A stretch of DNA of 64,000 nucleotides from Nitrobacter sp963807355 (lineage in GTDB: Bacteria > Pseudomonadota > Alphaproteobacteria > Rhizobiales > Xanthobacteraceae): the NCBI GenBank assembly GCA_963807355.1, contig CAWEBX010000021.1:101882-165881 (forward strand), read 5' to 3'. Under the pieces are notes generated by a model, which was given only the letters and a program-made list of their open reading frames with translations, ran no database searches and was not told the origin of the DNA. Numbering within the stretch: the first letter of the stretch is position 1; each line of letters begins with the position of its first letter. The position numbers and the translations under genes were made by a program. Of this stretch, positions 60,559-64,000 are shown piece after piece.

Positions 60559-60885
60559 TTGGAACAATCGCAGCCTTTGAGGTTACGATTTCCTGGTTTG
60601 CTTAAACTCAGAGACTGCAAGCTGCGACGGCGAACGGGCGAGCCTTTAAGGCTAGTCACGGGCCGACTGGAGTGTGGCGGCTTCGCCGTTGAGCTTCGCC
60701 CATGGCTTTGCGAGGCAATCCTTGAGGGCGCGGTTGCCGCTTTGCGGGAGAAATTGCAAAACGACCTGGCGGCGCTGGCGATAGATGCGGCGAGGGTGGG
60801 AGAAGTCGACACGCTTCCGGTCGCTATGCCGCCACCGGACGCAGCCGCGCTCCCGGAGCAGTTGATGGGGCAGGTGGGGGTTTAG
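60559..60885 (+). CDS. Hypothetical protein (phage remnant)
   Basis: 108 residues from a possible TTG start; the open frame begins after a stop near 60531. The protein-like part includes LVTGRLECGGFAVELRPWLC and EAILEGAVAALREKLQNDLA, mixed helix and strand with a Pro-rich end. The opposite strand also has an open frame, but it is Ser/Pro/Ala-rich and looks like a shadow. No family recognised and no strong ribosome site. Confidence 0.4.
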   Translation: MEQSQPLRLRFPGLLKLRDCKLRRRTGEPLRLVTGRLECGGFAVELRPWLCEAILEGAVAALREKLQNDLAALAIDAARVGEVDTLPVAMPPPDAAALPEQLMGQVGV

Positions 60886-60901
60886 GCGATCTATGCACGA
60901 G

Positions 60902-61066
60902 TCATGCATACGTCGTTTTTCGAAACAGCATCGCGTTGCGGAGTTGAAGCCTCATCTGTTGGATAGCCGCCATTTCAAGATCGAGTTTGTGCTGTTGAAT
61001 GGCGAGTTGGGCGAGTGAAAGAGAAAGAAGGACCTGTCGTGCCTGGTCGGTTGAGGGGATACTCAT
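60902..61066 (-). CDS. Hypothetical small protein
   Basis: 54 residues, MSIPSTDQARQVLLSLSLAQ ... DLEMAAIQQMRLQLRNAML, a single long helix rich in Gln and Leu, probably coiled-coil. GGAAG lies about 12 bases before the ATG at 61066. Minus strand, opposite to its neighbours. Real but unknown, or a fragment. Confidence 0.45.
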   Translation of the reverse strand: MSIPSTDQARQVLLSLSLAQLAIQQHKLDLEMAAIQQMRLQLRNAMLFRKTTYA

Positions 61067-61535
61067 GCATTGCTCACTTCCGGCCCCCCGTTGGTGAGAT
61101 TTACAACCGCGCCAAGAAAGCACGGGGCTTCTGAATGTCGCCTGAATGCTCGCGGCGGTGAGACGGAGGTAAGGCGGAGGCGGGAGCGTTGAGCTTGCAA
61201 AAAGCCCCGCCGGTCTGAGGCACAGCGGGCCAATTCGGGTTCGGGGATCAGCGGTTGGAGATGATCAACCCGTTTCGCTGATTTAATGCGGTTGGAAGAG
61301 GGTTGTTCCTGCGCCTCGCGCGAGGAAGGGCAGGCAGGGACCATCAATAAAGACGAACTATCGAGCAAGTCCTGGCGGCCGCCAAAGTATAATCCGGTTC
61401 CGCGAAATCAAGGTACGGATTCGCGTACTTGTTGTCCTAATATTTACGTCACTAGGTTACTGGTGACGCTTCGGATGGGAGGGCCGCAAGCCCGATCAAG
61501 AGATTTCTAGTTCAACGGGCGAGCAGCATCAAGCA
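61067..61535. other. Non-coding gap in the element
   Basis: About 470 bp with only short overlapping frames; none shows protein-like composition. Possible promoter for the membrane protein at 61536. Confidence 0.3.
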
Positions 61536-61916
61536 ATGGACCAGGTTATCGTCCCCGTTTTGTTGTTTACCAGCGCATTGATAGGTGCGGCCGCAGGATC
61601 GCGCTTTAAAGTCTTCGCTCTTGTGCCCATAGCGATATTGATCGCTCTCGCCTTTGCCGCGGTCCTACACAAGAACGATTTCGGGACCGAGAGCGGCATT
61701 GCCACTATAATCGCGTGTCTGGTCGTGAACCAAGCTGCCTATATAATCGTCCAGATATTCACTCCGGCAGCCAATCTACTTTCCAATGAGGTATCCGACA
61801 GCGACCCAAGCTCCGGTCGCGAGCAGGGTGTCCGCAGCGATAACGGCGATTATCGCAATCAGAAGCCATCCCCATCGGGTGCCTTCAAAGCCAGCTTTTA
61901 TATCCGCAAAAGGTAG
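61536..61916 (+). CDS. Hypothetical membrane protein with about three helices
   Basis: 126 residues: MDQVIVPVLLFTSALIGAAA, FALVPIAILIALAFAAVL and GIATIIACLVVNQAAYIIV form three hydrophobic helices. The tail from residue about 88 is polar (SDSDPSSGREQG) and ends basic. Similar three-helix proteins occur in Bradyrhizobium-type genomes, with unknown function. The polar tail may come from a late frame change. Confidence 0.6.
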   Translation: MDQVIVPVLLFTSALIGAAAGSRFKVFALVPIAILIALAFAAVLHKNDFGTESGIATIIACLVVNQAAYIIVQIFTPAANLLSNEVSDSDPSSGREQGVRSDNGDYRNQKPSPSGAFKASFYIRKR

Positions 61917-62058
61917 CAAGGTCTTACTGGCTTGGTCGATGGACATGAGAGCTATCGATCCTGAGTAGAGGGGCGACAGCAGAGGGCGGTCTGATCGGAG
62001 CGCTTCTAACTCAGTTTCCTTATGTTAGTTCCATTAAATTAGCTGAATTGAACCTAAA

Positions 62059-62310
62059 ATGCGTCATTTCGCCCCTCACGGATTCTCGTGGACGGTAAAT
62101 CATTCATCCCTTGACCAGCTTCCGTTTCGCCCACCTGTGGCCCTTCTTACCTTCAGAGTTGCCGATCGGGGGCAGTGTTTCGCCATATACGGCCCGATAG
62201 AAATTGATCCGCGCAATGAACACGAACGGGCCGCCGTGCTACGCCGCCTGGCACACCTTGACGAAACAACGTTTTGGGCTTGTACGTTCGTTCATGACAT
62301 TGGAGAGTGA
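62059..62310 (+). CDS. Hypothetical protein
   Basis: 83 residues (VALLTFRVADRGQCFAIYGP, then NEHERAAVLRRLAHLDETTF). No known family. Its stop lies two bases before the start of a small membrane protein with a good ribosome site, which supports a two-gene unit. Confidence 0.45.
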   Translation: MRHFAPHGFSWTVNHSSLDQLPFRPPVALLTFRVADRGQCFAIYGPIEIDPRNEHERAAVLRRLAHLDETTFWACTFVHDIGE

Positions 62311-62312
62311 CT

Positions 62313-62456
62313 ATGGCCTCACCGCGACGAATTTACTTAACGGTATTAACAATATCATTAGTGTTCATTGGAGGCGCTATTGCCGAGGGGACATATATGC
62401 TCATTAAGAAGTCTATGAACGTTCCGCAGAGGGTATCGCCAGTACCGCCCTCATAG
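62313..62456 (+). CDS. Small single-helix membrane protein (47 aa)
   Basis: ATG at 62313, preceded at a good distance by GGAGAG, opens a 47-residue frame: MASPRRIYLTVLTISLVFIG, GAIAEGTYMLIKKSMNVPQR, VSPVPPS. One N-terminal membrane helix follows a basic start (positive-inside). The function is unknown; on a phage-derived element it could be a lysis- or membrane-related small protein. Confidence 0.55.
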   Translation: MASPRRIYLTVLTISLVFIGGAIAEGTYMLIKKSMNVPQRVSPVPPS

Positions 62457-62869
62457 GCTTCTTCGGTCGCCAAACTCCCCGCCGCTCAACCTTGCGTGTA
62501 ACGTCCATCAACGCCCAAGTTTACTGCCGGAAACTTTGCGATGGCATTGGCATACCTATTCAAAGGCAACGCCAATCCGGTTCTGCTTGATCGAGAGGGA
62601 TTCGGCAGTTGAGCACGACGCGCCCATGCTCGGTCACAAGTCGAAACCGATGGGGACGTGGCACGCGTCCGGCACATCGATAGCGGCTCCATCTGCGGAG
62701 ATATTCGCGACACTACAGCCGATGCTCATCCCATTGTTATATATTTGCGCGGGATGATCGACTGCTGTTCTCTTCCAAATCTCGGCCATAACTGGTGTGC
62801 TCCGTGAGCCGCCACCCAATTAAGGCAAAGGAGAAGTGGCAGGACAAGTACGCGAATCCGTACCCTGAA
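62457..62869. other. Gap without a confident gene
   Basis: About 410 bp. A 23-codon frame at 62540 (MALAYLFKGNANPVLLDREG) and longer frames on both strands are present, none with family similarity. The sequence may be a decayed gene. Confidence 0.3.
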
Positions 62870-63130
62870 CTATCGGATAAGGTTATGTCTGAGCGCAGTC
62901 GCGACGGTCTGGGCGCGGTTCGTGGAGTTCAGTTTGGCGCGAAGCTGACGTGCGATCTTGTCGACTAAGTGTTCTGAAACCTTCAGAATGACACCGATTT
63001 CCCAATCGCTTTTTCCTTCCGCCATCCAATTCAGGATATCCATTTCTCGCGGCGTCAAATTCACCGGGGCTGGTTTGTATTTTCGCGCGAGGGCTCGCGC
63101 GAAAGCGTGGTCAAGTGTCCTTCGCGACAT
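62870..63130 (-). CDS. LuxR-type helix-turn-helix protein
   Basis: 86 residues from MSRRTLDHAFARALARKYK; the frame is open upstream to 63238. The whole C-terminal half is a LuxR/GerE HTH: VNLTPREMDILNWMAEGKSD, WEIGVILKVSEHLVDKIARQ, LRAKLNSTNRAQTVATALRH. No autoinducer or receiver domain is attached, so it is either a stand-alone HTH regulator or the end of a truncated protein. Confidence 0.75.
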   Translation of the reverse strand: MSRRTLDHAFARALARKYKPAPVNLTPREMDILNWMAEGKSDWEIGVILKVSEHLVDKIARQLRAKLNSTNRAQTVATALRHNLIR

Positions 63131-63297
63131 CGCCCGTCCGCCGTCCGTCATCGCGGGAATCATAGGTGCGCAGGTCCCGTTCCATGGGATTCGTAATGGC
63201 GTTGTTTGGAAAGTCGTTCCAGTAAGACAAGCGCGCAAGAGGCGAAGAAGCTACTTCCCAGATATGGAAACCGATCCGTTACTGCGCGTTGTTTGAA

Positions 63298-63477
63298 TCA
63301 ATTCAATATGGTCGCGGAAATTACGATAAATCGCGCAGCGAGTTGCCATGGCTCCGTGTTGCCGACCTTCTTTGGCAGGCTCGTCGCATATTCGACCGCA
63401 TCGCCAATGGTGCGGATGATCCGGCCGTCTGCGTGGTGATCAGATGGCGAGTCGAAGCGGCGGGACCAGTCGGTCAT
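63298..63477 (-). CDS. Conserved hypothetical protein, truncated
   Basis: 59 residues (MTDWSRRFDSPSDHHADGRI, then RTIGDAVEYATSLPKKVGNT). The layout (W-x2-x-FD, a short strand, LxDA-type helix, LPK) recalls a family common in rhizobial genomes beside small DNA-binding genes, where it is longer, so this copy may be shortened. Its start overlaps the stop of the ribbon-helix-helix gene (ATGA). Confidence 0.55.
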   Translation of the reverse strand: MTDWSRRFDSPSDHHADGRIIRTIGDAVEYATSLPKKVGNTEPWQLAARFIVISATILN

Positions 63478-63671
63478 TTTGTTTTGGTCTTTAGTGCTTT
63501 TCTTATTAGCTTCCGCACCGCTTCCGGCCTTGTTGGCGTGTCGTCTTGCTCGTCTCGCCAAGCATCTACCGCAGCCAAATCGTCAGGCTGAAGCCGCACT
63601 TGAATTTGAGTACCTGTTTCGGGTGAGCGCCGCCATCGTGGCGTTGTGGTACCACTGCTTGCTTTCTTCAT
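63474..63671 (-). CDS. Ribbon-helix-helix type DNA-binding protein
   Basis: 65 residues from MKKASSGTTTPRWRRS. The C-terminal part TQIQVRLQPDDLAAVDAWRD and PEAVRKLIRKALKTK has the strand-helix-helix pattern of CopG/Arc repressors. It is translated just before the overlapping small gene (ATGA), like a regulator in a two-gene unit. A toxin-antitoxin role is conceivable but not supported by the partner's sequence. Confidence 0.65.
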   Translation of the reverse strand: MKKASSGTTTPRWRRSPETGTQIQVRLQPDDLAAVDAWRDEQDDTPTRPEAVRKLIRKALKTKTK

Positions 63672-63757
63672 TTCGGCGTGATACCACAAGGACAGGCCAG
63701 AACAAGGTTGCAGCCTTGTTCCGGCCCTAACCCCAGCGCGAAAGGATCTTCTGCGCC

Positions 63758-64000
63758 ATGGCTACCCAAACCAATACCACAACGCACATCGCCAATCGCA
63801 CTAAGTCATTTTCTGACAGGATGTGCGAACTGACCATCGGGATCAATTTAGTGATTGCGCATCTCGACAAAGTTTACGACGCCGGCTTTGAGCTCGACCT
63901 TGAGATGGGCAGGGACGTCATGGACGCCTGCATTGCGGCGCAGTGGATCGCGAATCACCAGCGAGGAGATTTCCACGGTTGGGAACGAGTTCGATCAGGA
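63758..64000 (+). CDS. Hypothetical protein (partial, runs off the window)
   Basis: ATG at 63758 after AAAGGA; the open frame continues to the window end (81 codons). MATQTNTTTHIANRTKSFSD, then RMCELTIGINLVIAHLDKVY and DAGFELDLEMGRDVMDACIA look like a helical protein of unknown function. Typical island gene. Confidence 0.6.
   Translation, partial: MATQTNTTTHIANRTKSFSDRMCELTIGINLVIAHLDKVYDAGFELDLEMGRDVMDACIAAQWIANHQRGDFHGWERVRSG

Larger units (their letters stand above)
55977..64000 (+). mobile_element. Decayed prophage or integrative element inserted in radC (left end and interior)
   Basis: From the radC break onward the genes change character: an excisionase-type HTH protein, a RepA-like helicase gene with several frameshifts, capsid and prohead-protease fragments, and small genes with no chromosomal counterparts. 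AT content is visibly higher in parts (for example 58430-58560). No integrase, tRNA or right-hand radC remnant is in the window, so the element continues past 64000. The boundary is placed at the radC break; the exact attachment sequence is not defined. Confidence 0.65.

Noticed and set aside
62536..62757. 73-aa plus-strand frame in the element
   Set aside because: No ribosome site, no domain, odd composition; left as unassigned sequence.

Overview
The window is a stretch of alphaproteobacterial chromosome, most probably from the Bradyrhizobium/Nitrobacter/Rhodopseudomonas/Afipia group (Nitrobacteraceae). The evidence is the GC-rich codon use, the close resemblance of the proteins to that group, the gene neighbourhoods typical of it (lysC-ptsP-prfA-prmC; 4.5S RNA-dnaX-ybaB-recR; pckA next to chvI-chvG-hprK-EIIA-HPr), and the many dispersed palindromic intergenic repeats characteristic of these genomes. 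No rRNA, tRNA or CRISPR array was seen.

Layout. 1-8.8 kb: tail of an upstream gene, argJ-mutT, a frameshifted methyltransferase gene, comF, a nitrilase-family amidohydrolase with two tandem DUF1178 genes, a DMT exporter, ubiG and lysC. 9.1-14.8 kb: ptsP (EI-Ntr), prfA, prmC and a DUF4167 protein. 14.9-23.8 kb: a methyltransferase divergent from gloB, recR/ybaB/dnaX/4.5S RNA on the minus strand, a HIT protein, a PfkB kinase, an Lrp-type regulator and a phosphomannomutase/phosphoglucomutase. 24-29.4 kb: a frameshifted retropepsin-like protease, an MgtC protein, hrpB and an acyltransferase. 29.5-37.8 kb: a DNA-repair block with polA, ku, a small protein, ligD (split by a frameshift) and arginase. 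37.8-45.6 kb: class A beta-lactamase, pckA, a HugZ-like protein, and the ChvI/ChvG-HprK-EIIA-HPr signalling operon. 45.9-55.3 kb: lepA, a small basic protein, mepA, modABC, a K+/H+ antiporter and map.

At 55.55 kb radC is frameshifted and then ends abruptly inside its conserved domain. From about 55.98 kb to the window end the content changes to phage/island material: an excisionase-like HTH protein, a RepA-like AAA helicase broken by several frameshifts, pieces of a prohead protease/major capsid gene in reversed order, small membrane proteins, a LuxR-type HTH protein, a ribbon-helix-helix protein and unknown small genes. It looks like a decayed prophage or integrative element sitting in radC; the right end and any integrase lie outside the window.

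Functional links: EI-Ntr (ptsP), HPr, a mannose-type EIIA and a short HPr kinase form a regulatory PTS without sugar permeases, and the kinase gene overlaps chvG. Points of most interest are a DNA polymerase I in which all four catalytic carboxylates of the proofreading exonuclease are substituted, lying beside ku and a ligD whose polymerase domain is in a separate frame; an in-operon partial duplication of a DUF1178 gene; two-hairpin repeats in many intergenic gaps, with one repeat-like element inside the hrpB reading frame; and the scrambled phage remnant.
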